From contig FMEL01000023.1 in NCBI GenBank assembly GCA_900066355.1, positions 1 to 41,375 of the forward strand: 41,375 nt of DNA. Reading direction: 5' to 3'. The stretch's first letter is position 1. Each line of letters starts with the position of its first letter. Under the pieces are notes generated by a model. The model saw only the letters and a program-made list of their open reading frames with translations. It was not told where the DNA came from and ran no database searches. Source of the DNA: an uncultured Ruminococcus sp. Its GTDB lineage: Bacteria; Bacillota; Clostridia; Lachnospirales; Lachnospiraceae. Positions 8,155 to 16,584 of this stretch are shown one piece after another. Both the position numbers and the translations under genes were made by a program.

Positions 8155-8197
8155 AGACAGATGCAGGTAATGAAATACTCCCACATCTGTCTTTTTT
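8155..8197 (+). terminator. Rho-independent terminator after the VOC gene
   Basis: AGACAGATG at 8155-8163 pairs with CATCTGTCT at 8184-8192, followed by a run of T (to 8197). It begins 22 nt after the stop codon. Confidence 0.85.
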
Positions 8198-8378
8198 GTG
8201 CATAGATTTATTTATCGGAATGTCGCAGACAGCTTTTTATAAAGGCATTATCCGGATTACGCATACAATCATCCACTGTATAGTTCTGGTATGAAGATCT
8301 ATAGTGATGTGTCAGTAAGTGATTTCTTTAAGGGTATCCGCTCCAGACTTGAACGGAAATGTCAGAAGCGAGTTCGTA

Positions 8379-8525
8379 TCTACCAGTGTAATCCGTGATG
8401 TACATAAGTTGCTGAAGAGTTGTTTTAATCAGGCTGTGAAGTGGGATATTATGGAGAAGAATCCGGCATTTAAAGCAACGGTACCAAAGTATAAATCAAA
8501 GAAAGTTTCCAAAATTCTTGGCTGA
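8379..8525 (+). pseudogene. Fragment of a tyrosine recombinase (integrase core-binding domain)
   Basis: The frame reads STSVIRDVHKLLKSCFNQAVKW and then MEKNPAFKATVPKYKSKK. This is the end of the SAM-like core-binding domain of Clostridia phage or Tn916-type integrases, just before the catalytic domain. Everything on either side is missing. It marks an older mobile element that has been deleted. Confidence 0.7.
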
Positions 8526-8603
8526 TCTGGAAACCTGGCAGAGGAAGCAAAGGCGGCGGGGGTACAGCTGTGCCTGGCACAGATCGAATATCCGCAAAAA
8601 TAG
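8526..8603 (+). pseudogene. Short coding remnant, C-terminal tail of unknown protein
   Basis: About 25 codons directly after the integrase fragment and in the same frame, reading LAEEAKAAGVQLCLAQIEYPQ then stop. It looks like an amphipathic helix and strand from the end of an enzyme. No family is recognised. Weak evidence. Confidence 0.25.
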
Positions 8604-8638
8604 AAGTAAAAGATGTGTAGATTTTTAAAAAAAAATTA

Positions 8639-8667
8639 TTGACGTGAGGAAAACCACGTGGTATGTT
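8639..8667 (+). promoter_or_regulatory. Sigma-A-type promoter for the riboswitch/kinase transcript
   Basis: TTGACG (8639-8644), 17 bp spacer, TATGTT (8662-8667). The spacer holds a CACGTG-type dyad (GACGTG/CACGTG, 8641-8660) that could be an operator. Transcription would start near 8674, just before the riboswitch. Confidence 0.6.
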
Positions 8668-8686
8668 TTTTTTGAAAAAAAGAGAT

Positions 8687-8777
8687 TATTTTAAAGGCAA
8701 ACCTGTTGAAAGGCAGGGTCGCAAAGCCAGAAGGGACTAAAGTCAGAAAGCTTGGCCATGTCAGCCGGTTGCCACTG
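8687..8777 (+). ncRNA. Cyclic di-GMP-I riboswitch (GEMM-I)
   Basis: The core is recognisable in order: AAAGGCAAACC (8693-8703), a GAAA tetraloop closing the first hairpin (8708-8711), GGGTCGCAAAGCC (8716-8728), a second hairpin with the tetraloop-receptor-like side, and the closing GCCGGTTGCC (8764-8773). These are the conserved blocks of the c-di-GMP-I aptamer. It lies between a promoter and a terminator on the leader of the hybrid kinase gene, so c-di-GMP probably sets kinase expression. Whether it is an on or off switch cannot be read directly. Confidence 0.9.
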
Positions 8778-8804
8778 TTTCCATATCATCATAATATATG
8801 GAAA
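8778..8804 (+). repeat. Linker hairpin between riboswitch and terminator
   Basis: TTTCCATAT (8778-8786) pairs with ATATGGAAA (8796-8804) and starts immediately after the aptamer. It may be part of the expression platform or just a spacer. Confidence 0.45.
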
Positions 8805-8877
8805 AGATGTGTGAACAGAAGAGATTCCGATACCTTTTATACTATATAGATGTGTGATTTTAAAAAAATATAGTAGG

Positions 8878-8909
8878 GACACTGGCAGATTTTGGCAAGT
8901 GTCTTTTTT
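8878..8909 (+). terminator. Intrinsic terminator in the kinase leader (riboswitch output)
   Basis: GACACT (8878-8883) pairs with AGTGTC (8898-8903), with inner GGC/GCC-like extension, followed by six T. It stands about 100 bp upstream of the kinase start and downstream of the c-di-GMP aptamer, the right position for a riboswitch-controlled terminator. Confidence 0.75.
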
Positions 8910-9009
8910 GTATGCAAAAATAGGTAACAAAACTGGCAGGGACAGGTTTTCTGTATACAGATAAAAGCAAGATGAAGAAGGCATAAGACGGAGAGAGGAT
9001 TTTTATAAA

Positions 9010-12000
9010 ATGAAAAATTATGAAGACAAAATATATTCCTTAGGTGAGACTGTAACGGGGCAGACACAGGCCATGTCACAGGCCGTACAGAAAACACTGG
9101 AAAATAATGGCGGGGTAGGTATAATGACAGGATCTTATGACCAAAACCTGTCTATTTTGTCTGTGGATAATCTGCTGTTGCATAGTACAGGATATACATT
9201 CGATACTTTCATGGAACAGACAAAAGGTTCATTGAGAAACTTCTTTTATGACGAGGAAGATATACTGGAGCGAGACCGTTTTTTGCAGCTTCACGGAACA
9301 GGGGAAGCACAGATCCTTACAGCAGACGGTACAGTGAATAATGTACGGCTTTGTAAAGAGGATGCGACAGATGAGGCGGGCAGACAGATCTGGGTTATGT
9401 CCGTACAGGTCAACTGGGATCATGTAAATTTGGCACTGCTCAATGAGGCTATCTATTCCGGCTTCTGGTATTTTGACTGTGACGAAAACAGTGAGATTGT
9501 GAATGCAAACTGGAGTCATGAATTCCGAAAAATGCTCGGCTATCATGACACTCTGGACTTTCCGAATAAACTGGAATCCTGGTCAGATCTTCTGCATCCA
9601 CAGGATAAAGAAAGAGTAATGGTGCAGCTTCAGGCGGCAATTAAGGATAAGACGAACCAGATAAAATACCAGGTAGAGTATCGTATGAGAATGAAGGATA
9701 ATCAATACCAGTGGTTTCGGGCATCGGCAGAAGTAATACGCCGTCTGGATGGTTCTGCCAGCAGGATTGCCGGGATTTTTATTAACATTGATGCGGAGAA
9801 AAAAGAAATCATGCAGGCACAAAAATCTGCTGCTTTCCACCGGGCTTTTACGAAAGCAGATCTGTGCGAGTATTATGTGAATCTGGAAGCGAATACTTTT
9901 GATACCTTTAAGGTTGAACCGTCCCTGATGACAGTCTTTGAACAGAGTCGTACATGGGATGAACTGATCCGGCATTTGGTGGATTCCTATGTTGTGGAAA
10001 CAGATAAGAAAGCGGTAGCTGCTTTTTACGACCGTGGTTATATTGCAGAAAGGCTGAAGGGTCTGGAAAGCGAATTGGCTTTGGAGTGCCGTATCACTCT
10101 GAATGGAGAAGAACGATGGGTCCGCAATGTGGTCATACGTGGCGAAATAGAGGATTCAGAATATGCCATGATCTTTCTGCGTGATATCACAGAGGCAAAG
10201 GTAGAGAGCGCACGGCATCTGCAGATGGCAGCGGATAATGCTTCCATGGAGCAGCTGATCCAGAGTATTGTGCGGCTGGTTGACCGTTTTGTTGTCTGTG
10301 ATCTGGAAAATGACAGATATGAATTCTACAATCTGAATGGACAGATGATATATAAACCTCTGGGATTCTATCATGATTTCCAGATGCAGGTTCTTGAAAA
10401 ATATAAGACACTGGAACCATTGGATGCTCTGGATATCCTGACAGCACCGGAAAATATCCGGAAGAATCTGAAAAGTGAAAATGATATTTATAAGTTTGAG
10501 TATTGCAGCCTGGATGAAAAGACTTATAAAATCGCTTCTTATATTCCCTTGGAATGGAAGAATGGAAAGCTGGAAAAGGTATTGCTGGCATCCATGGATG
10601 TGACACAGGAGAAGAAAGCAGAGATTGAATCCCGTCAGGCACTGAAAGAGGCTTACTGGTCCGCAGAAAATGCAAATCGTGCGAAAACAGAATTCCTTTC
10701 CAATATGTCCCATGATATCCGGACACCGATGAATGCCATTGTCGGTCTGACGGCAATCGCAGGAGCAAATATTGAGAGTCAGGACAGAGTCATTGAATGT
10801 CTCAGCAAGATTACAGAATCAAGCCGCCATCTGTTGGGGCTGATCAATGAAGTGCTGGATATGGCACGTATTGAAAGTGGAAAAATGACACTGGCACAGG
10901 AAGATTTCAATCTGTCAGAGCTGGTAGATAATCTTATTACACTTACGAAACCGGTGCTTGATGAACATAAACATAATTTTGATATACACATCAACCATAT
11001 TGAACATGAGGCTGTCTGTGGTGACAGCTTGAGGATTCAGCAGGTATTTGTGAATCTGATGAGTAATGCGATCAAGTATACACCGGATGGTGGGAATATT
11101 ATTTTTTCCATAGAGGAAAAGCCAAATGGATTTTCAGAACTTGGATGCTATGAATTTACGATTGAGGATAATGGGATCGGTATGTCACCGGAATTCCAGA
11201 AAATCATGTTTGATCCGTTCAGCCGCGCGGATGACCACCGGACAACCAGAGTCCAGGGAACCGGTCTGGGAATGGCAATCAGCAGAAATATTGTGAATCT
11301 GATGAATGGCACTATTAAAGTGGACAGTACCTTGCACAAGGGAACTAAAATCACAGTAACAATTTATCTGGAGCTTCAGGAAAAAGAAAAAGAACAGGAC
11401 AAAAATCTGATGAATCTGCCGGTTCTGGTAGTGGATGATGATAAGACATGCTGTGAAAGTACAGTTGCCACACTGAAGGAAATCGGTATTATGGGTGAAT
11501 GGGTTCTCTCTGGCAGGGAAGCTGTTGAACGTTGTTATGCACGGCATGAGTTGAAAGATGATTACTTTGCTGTTATTTTAGACTGGAAGATGCCGGATAT
11601 GGATGGTATAGAGACTGCCAGACAGATCCGGAAACGGATAGGAAAAGAGATCACCATCATTGTATTGACATCCTATGAATTCAGCGAAATTGAAGAAGAG
11701 GCAAAGGCTGCAGGTGTAGATGCTTTTATTGCAAAACCGCTGTTCCGTTCCCGGTTGACGGCTACACTGCGGCAGTTTACTTCAGGCAGAAAAGAAAATA
11801 CAGCGAGAAATTATCTGGAGAAACTGTCAGAAGCAGATTATACAGGAAAAAGGATTCTGCTGGTTGAGGATAATGAGTTGAACAGAGAAATTGCTGTTGA
11901 AATTTTGCAGATGACAGGGGCAGAAGTGGAAATAGCAGAAAATGGGAAAATCGCAGTTGAAAAAGTGGAAGCTTCTCCGAAAGGTTCGTATGATCTTATT

Positions 12001-12216
12001 TTTATGGATATCCAAATGCCTGTCATGAATGGTTATGAGGCAACTGCAGCAATCAGGAGCCTTCCGGGTGAAAAGGGAAAACTGCCCATTGTTGCCATGA
12101 CTGCCAATGCTTTTGCAGAAGATGTACAGTTGGGCAAAAATACAGGCATGAATGGACATATCGCGAAACCGCTGGATATGAATAAGCTGAATGATATTCT
12201 GGAAAACTGCCTGTAA
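9010..12216 (+). CDS. Cytoplasmic hybrid sensor histidine kinase with PAS domains and two receiver domains
   Basis: 1068 residues, no membrane segment or signal peptide. Order: N-terminal region with divergent PAS-like folds, a PAS_3-type domain at about 145-265 (WYFDCDENSEIV to GIFINIDAEKK), two further PAS-like stretches to about 540, HisKA with phospho-acceptor His568 in SHDIRTPMNAI, HATPase_c with N box near Asn686, DNGIGM and GTGLGMAI. REC1 follows with VVDDDK and phospho-Asp858, then REC2 with LVEDNE and phospho-Asp1000 in FMDIQMPVMNG. No Hpt domain, so a separate phosphotransfer partner is expected. Expression is under the c-di-GMP riboswitch. Input signal and output are unknown. Confidence 0.95.
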   Translation: MKNYEDKIYSLGETVTGQTQAMSQAVQKTLENNGGVGIMTGSYDQNLSILSVDNLLLHSTGYTFDTFMEQTKGSLRNFFYDEEDILERDRFLQLHGTGEAQILTADGTVNNVRLCKEDATDEAGRQIWVMSVQVNWDHVNLALLNEAIYSGFWYFDCDENSEIVNANWSHEFRKMLGYHDTLDFPNKLESWSDLLHPQDKERVMVQLQAAIKDKTNQIKYQVEYRMRMKDNQYQWFRASAEVIRRLDGSASRIAGIFINIDAEKKEIMQAQKSAAFHRAFTKADLCEYYVNLEANTFDTFKVEPSLMTVFEQSRTWDELIRHLVDSYVVETDKKAVAAFYDRGYIAERLKGLESELALECRITLNGEERWVRNVVIRGEIEDSEYAMIFLRDITEAKVESARHLQMAADNASMEQLIQSIVRLVDRFVVCDLENDRYEFYNLNGQMIYKPLGFYHDFQMQVLEKYKTLEPLDALDILTAPENIRKNLKSENDIYKFEYCSLDEKTYKIASYIPLEWKNGKLEKVLLASMDVTQEKKAEIESRQALKEAYWSAENANRAKTEFLSNMSHDIRTPMNAIVGLTAIAGANIESQDRVIECLSKITESSRHLLGLINEVLDMARIESGKMTLAQEDFNLSELVDNLITLTKPVLDEHKHNFDIHINHIEHEAVCGDSLRIQQVFVNLMSNAIKYTPDGGNIIFSIEEKPNGFSELGCYEFTIEDNGIGMSPEFQKIMFDPFSRADDHRTTRVQGTGLGMAISRNIVNLMNGTIKVDSTLHKGTKITVTIYLELQEKEKEQDKNLMNLPVLVVDDDKTCCESTVATLKEIGIMGEWVLSGREAVERCYARHELKDDYFAVILDWKMPDMDGIETARQIRKRIGKEITIIVLTSYEFSEIEEEAKAAGVDAFIAKPLFRSRLTATLRQFTSGRKENTARNYLEKLSEADYTGKRILLVEDNELNREIAVEILQMTGAEVEIAENGKIAVEKVEASPKGSYDLIFMDIQMPVMNGYEATAAIRSLPGEKGKLPIVAMTANAFAEDVQLGKNTGMNGHIAKPLDMNKLNDILENCL

Positions 12217-12271
12217 TTGCCTTCCTGGATGCATGGGAAAAGCAGCTAGGAAACATAGAGAGGGTTTTGTT

Positions 12272-12472
12272 ATGACAGAAACTAAGTATATCTTTCCGAA
12301 GCAACCGCAGTCCATGGCAGTTTTGGCTTTCATAGCCGTGCTGATCATTTTGCTTCTTGTTCTGATTGTAATGGTACATATGAGAAACAGAAAATTAAAA
12401 AGTATACTGGAAGAACAGATGGCAGAAAGACAACTTCTGGATATAAAATCAATCTCTATAGAAGGAGAATAA
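12272..12472 (+). CDS. Small single-pass membrane protein or truncated sensor
   Basis: 66 residues: short N-terminus, one strong hydrophobic segment (about 16-38, AFIAVLIILLLVLIVMV) and a charged helix (MRNRKLKSILEEQMAERQLL). The TM plus juxtamembrane helix looks like the linker of membrane-bound kinases or GGDEF proteins. It may therefore be a truncated sensor whose tail runs into the ribosome site of the next gene. It lies 55 nt after the kinase and 4 nt before the MATE gene, so the three are probably cotranscribed. Confidence 0.5.
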   Translation: MTETKYIFPKQPQSMAVLAFIAVLIILLLVLIVMVHMRNRKLKSILEEQMAERQLLDIKSISIEGE

Positions 12473-12476
12473 GGCA

Positions 12477-13817
12477 ATGTCAAAAGATGAATATTTAATT
12501 ACAGATGCGCCTCTTAAAGCGCTGACTGTTTTTGCAATGCCTATGATTCTAGGCAGTTTTTTTCAACAAGTATATAATATGGCTGATTCTATTATTGTTG
12601 GTCAGTTTGTTGGTTCATCTGCACTTGCTGCAGTTGGTGCCTGCGCCGCACTTACGAATGTATTCATTTGTGTAGCATTGGGTGCAGGTGTAGGTGCAGG
12701 GGTTCTTGTAAGCCGTTATTTTGGTGCCCGGGATTATAGCAAAATGAAAACGATTGTGTCGACATCATTAATTAGTTTTCTGATTCTAAGTATACTTCTG
12801 GGTCTGTTTGGATTTTGCTTTTCCCATCCAATGATGAGTTTATTACAGACACCTGCTGATATATTGGATGAAGCGGTACTGTACCTTCGAGTGTATTTTG
12901 TGGGATTTCCGTTTCTGTTTATGTACAATATCCTTTCAACGATGTTCACTTCAATCGGCGAATCAAAGATTCCGTTAGGTCTTTTAATATTTTCTTCGGT
13001 TTTAAATATATTTATGGACCTTTGGATGGTGGCTGGACTTGGTCTTGGTGTGTTTGGTGCAGCCCTTGCGACTCTTATTGCACAAGGAATTTCTGCAGTA
13101 TTGTCACTTTTGATTTTCTTTAGTCGGATGCGCCGATATAAAAGTCACTTTAGCTGGTTTGACGGGCAGGAGTTACGTTCAATGCTTCGAATTGCTGTAC
13201 CTTCGGTTCTTCAGCAGTCTACAGTGTCAATTGGGATGATGATTGTACAGGCGGTTGTAAATCCATTTGGTACACAGGCACTAGCGGGTTATTCGGCAAC
13301 GATGAGAGTAGAGAATGTATTTTCACTGATATTTGTATCTATTGGAAATGCAGTTTCACCGTATGTTTCCCAAAATCTTGGTGCAAAGAAAATCGAACGT
13401 ATCAAAAAAGGATATCATGCTGCACTGGTGTTAGATTTATGTTTTGCAGTTCTTGCTTTTATAGTTATTGAGACATTGCATACGCAAATTTCTTCGTTAT
13501 TCTTAGGAAAAGACGGAACTGCTTTAGCTTATCAGGTATCAGGGGATTATATGAGATGGCTAGGCTACTTTTTCATTTTCATGGGTATCAAGATGGCAAC
13601 AGATGGAGTCCTTCGTGGGCTTGGAATCATGCGGCCATTTCTTATTGCAAATATGGTAAATCTTGCAATAAGATTGTCAGTTGCCTTAATCTGTGCCCCT
13701 CGTTTCGGTATTGCATTTGTCTGGCTTGCTGTACCGGCTGGATGGCTCGCAAACTTTTTGATTTCTTATGCGGCACTCAGAAAATTATGGCCGATTGATA
13801 AGGTGGATTCAATTTGA
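12477..13817 (+). CDS. MATE-family multidrug / cation antiporter
   Basis: 446 residues, typical MATE length, with about twelve hydrophobic segments in two repeats. Family signals include the N-terminal PMILGSFFQQVYNMADSIIVGQ, then GVGAGVLVSRYFGARD and the second-half PSVLQQSTVSIGMMIVQ. It exports cationic or hydrophobic compounds using an ion gradient; substrate unknown. AGAAGGAG lies 10 nt before the ATG. Its position next to the small membrane ORF and the kinase suggests shared expression. Confidence 0.95.
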   Translation: MSKDEYLITDAPLKALTVFAMPMILGSFFQQVYNMADSIIVGQFVGSSALAAVGACAALTNVFICVALGAGVGAGVLVSRYFGARDYSKMKTIVSTSLISFLILSILLGLFGFCFSHPMMSLLQTPADILDEAVLYLRVYFVGFPFLFMYNILSTMFTSIGESKIPLGLLIFSSVLNIFMDLWMVAGLGLGVFGAALATLIAQGISAVLSLLIFFSRMRRYKSHFSWFDGQELRSMLRIAVPSVLQQSTVSIGMMIVQAVVNPFGTQALAGYSATMRVENVFSLIFVSIGNAVSPYVSQNLGAKKIERIKKGYHAALVLDLCFAVLAFIVIETLHTQISSLFLGKDGTALAYQVSGDYMRWLGYFFIFMGIKMATDGVLRGLGIMRPFLIANMVNLAIRLSVALICAPRFGIAFVWLAVPAGWLANFLISYAALRKLWPIDKVDSI

Positions 13818-13825
13818 TATATAAT

Positions 13826-13854
13826 TTGACAAAACAGCCGTTTCTCTATATAAT
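13826..13854 (+). promoter_or_regulatory. Orphaned consensus promoter reading into the conjugative element
   Basis: TTGACA (13826-13831), 17 bp spacer, TATAAT (13849-13854): a full-consensus sigma-A promoter. Transcription would start near 13861 and enter the left end of the element about 20 bp later, antisense to the recombinase gene. The chromosomal gene it once served has been separated or lost. Confidence 0.7.
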
Positions 13855-13880
13855 CTCATCTTTGACAGTTGATTAGTTAA

Positions 13881-13924
13881 AAAAGTGCCACAATCCCTGT
13901 AAATGTGAGGGTTTGGTAAGGATG
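13881..13924 (+). repeat. Left terminal inverted repeat of the conjugative element
   Basis: AAAAGTGCCACA at the outer end (13881-13892) and TAAGGATG at the inner end (13917-13924). Both blocks recur, complemented, at the right end; the middle is similar (shared TGTA and TTTG words). Confidence 0.8.
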
Positions 13925-13943
13925 TTTTTAAGATTTAGGTTTT

Positions 13944-13972
13944 GCGGTATAGTATATTGTGCACTATACCGC
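13944..13972 (-). repeat. Perfect 10 bp hairpin overlapping the recombinase stop codon
   Basis: GCGGTATAGT (13944-13953) and ACTATACCGC (13963-13972). The TAG of the recombinase gene lies in one arm. There is no T run after it on the minus strand, so it is not a standard terminator. It may stabilise the mRNA end or act in recombination. Confidence 0.6.
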
Positions 13973-15640
13973 TTTTCCTTTCCACAAAGTGACCTTTGAA
14001 TGGTCGAATACTCCGATATGGTTATAGATAATTTCAATTTCCTGTAAGCGTTTACCGCTGCTCTTATCTGGAGCGTGGACAATAATTTTGTCGATAAACT
14101 CATGCACAATTTCTGGTGTGAGTTCTGTAAGGTTAGTGTACTTGCGGACTACTGAAAGAAATTGCTTTACATCCACAGATTGTTTTTCTTCTTTCTGTAA
14201 TTCTTTCTCTAAGGAAGTCTGTTCTTCCTGCAAAGTATGCTGTTCTTCCTCATATCCTCTTGAAAGTTTCATAAAGCGTTCATCTGAAAGTTTTCCACTA
14301 ATGTTGTCTTCATAAATCCGTTGAAAAATTTTGTCCAACTCCTGAATACGGGAATGAATTTCTGTAAGCCGCTTCTTCTTTTGCAGCAGTTCTTTATTTC
14401 TTTGCCGCATATCCGTGTCCATTACCATCTGAACAAATTCATCTTCATAATCTGACACATAGCGGATAACTTCTTTCAGGTTTTCCAGTACAATTTGTTC
14501 AACTACTACATTACGAATATAGTGCATAGTACATGATTTTGAATTGTGTCGGTAATTGCTGCATACAAAATTATGTTTCTCTGCACTCTGTGCCATTTGC
14601 CTATGAAATGTCATTTTGCTTCCGCAATCTGCACAGTAGAGCAAACCAGAGAACATAGGCATATCCCCCATTTTGGTAGGGCGGCGTTTTCCAGAACGGA
14701 TTTTCTGTACAATCTCAAAGGTTTCCTTGTCAATGATTGCTTCATGGGTATTCTCAAAAATCTTCCATTGTTCAGGACTGTTATCAATTTTTTTGCGATT
14801 TTTATAAGACTTAATATGGGTCTTAAAATTCACAGTATGTCCTAAATAGTCCATTCTTTCTAAGATATGAGATACCACAGTTGCGCTCCACAGATACTTG
14901 TCAGGTGGAAGAACGGTTCGTGGCTTTTCCCCATGCTCTAGCGCATAATAAGTAGGGCAAAGAATTTTTCTTTCCGTTAGAATATTGGCAATTCGTGTCG
15001 GTCCGTAACCATTGACACATAAACGGAAGATTTCCCGAACTACTTCGGCGGCTTCTTCATCTATAAGCCATTCCTTTTTATTGTCTGGATTCTTCATGTA
15101 GCCATAAGGAGCGTGAGAACCGATATGTTCACCTGCCATTCCTTTAGAACGCTTGACTGCACGTATTTTTTTGCTGGTGTCCTTTGCGTACCATTCGTTG
15201 ATTATGTTACGAAATGGGGTAAATTCATTATCTCCCACATGACTATCCACGCCATCATTGACAGCAATAAAATGGACATCCATGTTCGGGAACATAATTT
15301 CTGTGTACATTCCCACTTGCAAATAATCACGTCCAAGTCTTGACATATCCTTGACTATAACGCGTTTGATTCTTCCTGCTTCGACCTCTGCAATCATTCT
15401 TTGAAAATCCGGTCTGTTGAAGTTTGTACCAGAAAATCCATCATCTACAAAAAACACATAAGGCTGATAACCGTGCTCGATTGCATAACGCTTCAGGATT
15501 TTTTTCTGGTTAATAATACTGTTTGAATCACCCTCCTGTTTATCGTCTTGTGAAAGCCGACAGTATAATGCGGTTAATTCCTCTGTTTGATTTCCCATCG
15601 GATAAATGGAAGTAATAGTGCTGTTTGACTGCTGTAACAT
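13964..15640 (-). CDS. Large serine recombinase (TndX/TnpX-type) of the element
   Basis: 558 residues. Resolvase domain at about 22-170 with catalytic Ser30 in YCRLSQDD and the DMSRLGRDYLQ helix. Then come a recombinase DNA-binding domain (about 195-310), a zinc ribbon (CADCGSKMTF with later CSNYR and C-T), a long coiled coil (about 410-490) and a DUF4368-type end. It catalyses excision and integration through a Ser-DNA link and normally exchanges at a 2 bp core. GGAGGTACTT directly precedes the ATG at 15640. It replaces the tyrosine integrase of Tn916. Confidence 0.95.
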   Translation of the reverse strand: MLQQSNSTITSIYPMGNQTEELTALYCRLSQDDKQEGDSNSIINQKKILKRYAIEHGYQPYVFFVDDGFSGTNFNRPDFQRMIAEVEAGRIKRVIVKDMSRLGRDYLQVGMYTEIMFPNMDVHFIAVNDGVDSHVGDNEFTPFRNIINEWYAKDTSKKIRAVKRSKGMAGEHIGSHAPYGYMKNPDNKKEWLIDEEAAEVVREIFRLCVNGYGPTRIANILTERKILCPTYYALEHGEKPRTVLPPDKYLWSATVVSHILERMDYLGHTVNFKTHIKSYKNRKKIDNSPEQWKIFENTHEAIIDKETFEIVQKIRSGKRRPTKMGDMPMFSGLLYCADCGSKMTFHRQMAQSAEKHNFVCSNYRHNSKSCTMHYIRNVVVEQIVLENLKEVIRYVSDYEDEFVQMVMDTDMRQRNKELLQKKKRLTEIHSRIQELDKIFQRIYEDNISGKLSDERFMKLSRGYEEEQHTLQEEQTSLEKELQKEEKQSVDVKQFLSVVRKYTNLTELTPEIVHEFIDKIIVHAPDKSSGKRLQEIEIIYNHIGVFDHSKVTLWKGKAV

Positions 15641-15734
15641 AAGTACCTCCTATCCGACAGTCAAACAGACAATGCTTTTACAACTTTATTGTACCGCATT
15701 TTCTGTTTCCTGTCTGCCTTATTTTATCTTAAAA

Positions 15735-15887
15735 TTATTGTTTCAAATCATTGCGGATAAGCCTTTTTACTTTCGTTACTGCGTCTTCCTGCGCCTGTTC
15801 TTTTGAGCGGGATTTTACCACATAGCAGGTGTTTCCTATCTGGTATTCTCGTATCATTTCAGGGTCAGGATTCTTTGTATTTTCCAT
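15735..15887 (-). CDS. TnpW-family small transposon protein
   Basis: 50 residues, MENTKNPDPEM then REYQIGNTCYVVKSRSKEQ, ending RLIRNDLKQ. AGGAGG precedes the ATG by 9 nt. This matches the pattern of TnpW-like proteins found beside serine recombinases in Clostridia transposons (short N-terminus, IGNTxYxV core, basic helix). Function is not established; it may assist excision. It lies about 95 bp upstream of the recombinase and is probably cotranscribed. Confidence 0.65.
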   Translation of the reverse strand: MENTKNPDPEMIREYQIGNTCYVVKSRSKEQAQEDAVTKVKRLIRNDLKQ

Positions 15888-15899
15888 AAGATAACAACC

Positions 15900-16340
15900 T
15901 CCTGTTATTTTCTTTGAAGCAAACCGAACAGCTTTCGCTAAAGCTCATGGGAATCTCACCCCTGCATGGTTCTCATCCAGCCGTACCCTTTGCCAGCGGT
16001 GCTACATCATCACACGGACTAAGGCTGTACGGAAGTATCATTATTACGATGGAAAGGTCATGGCGGCAGCTTTTGCGGTAAGCTGCTTATGGAACGCTGG
16101 CAGGAATCGCTATCCGTTTTCATCCCTCCTTTGGTGGGTTACGGCGTGCCAGCCCAACGGCTCTCTTTCTATCGAAACGTATTCGGCTGCTTTATGCTGC
16201 GTTGATTAGACGCTTTCTTTTTCAAGGAACAATCCGGCTTTGTCAGCCTGTTAAAATGCACTGGTGATAATGCACTTTAATAGACTGGCAAGCTCTGTCT
16301 GGGAAGCATGAGCTTGTCCATGCTTCCACAGGAGAGCATT
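15900..16340 (-). other. Non-coding region between orf8 and tnpW
   Basis: About 440 bp with no convincing gene except the small leader-like ORF. It contains short dyads, such as AAGCATGAGCTTGTCCATGCTT (about 16306-16327). In Tn916 this position holds excision genes; here it may be a long leader of the recombination operon. Confidence 0.4.
16058..16123 (-). CDS. Possible 21-residue leader peptide upstream of the recombination genes
   Basis: MKTDSDSCQRSISSLPQKLPP from an ATG with a perfect AAAGGAGGG site 0-1 nt away, which is too close for efficient initiation. A GCAGCTT/AAGCTGC dyad lies within it. The surrounding 15900-16340 holds no larger gene. It could be a regulatory leader or a chance frame. 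Confidence 0.3.
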   Translation of the reverse strand: MKTDSDSCQRSISSLPQKLPP

Positions 16341-16344
16341 ATTT

Positions 16345-16584
16345 CTAGGTGGGTTCCCTGATTTCAAAAGATAAAATCTTTGCAATCAGACGTGTTTCCA
16401 TCCGGCGGCGTAGGGTTTCATCTACAACCATGTGGGTATTCCCGTATTCGTCTTTCATGGGACGCATGGAACGGCTGGCAATAAAACCGCTATAATGGCG
16501 TACAATCTGGTTGACTGCTTCAATATCACCGTCCGCAGCCCTTACAATTACAGGAAACGGAATCATAGGGTGCTTTGCTGTCAT
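16345..16584 (-). CDS. Orf8-like helix-turn-helix protein of Tn916-type elements
   Basis: 79 residues, PMIPFPVIVRAADGDIEAVNQIV then HYSGFIASRSMRP and a C-terminal helix. This is the small HTH_58-like protein encoded next to the orf7 sigma factor in Tn916 relatives. It overlaps the end of orf7 by 4 nt (ATGA), indicating translational coupling. Presumed role is co-activation of excision and transfer genes with the orf7 product. Confidence 0.85.
   Translation of the reverse strand: MTAKHPMIPFPVIVRAADGDIEAVNQIVRHYSGFIASRSMRPMKDEYGNTHMVVDETLRRRMETRLIAKILSFEIREPT

Noticed and set aside
12477..13817. MATE exporter as cargo of the conjugative element
   Set aside because: It lies outside the left repeat and in line with the kinase operon; it is chromosomal.
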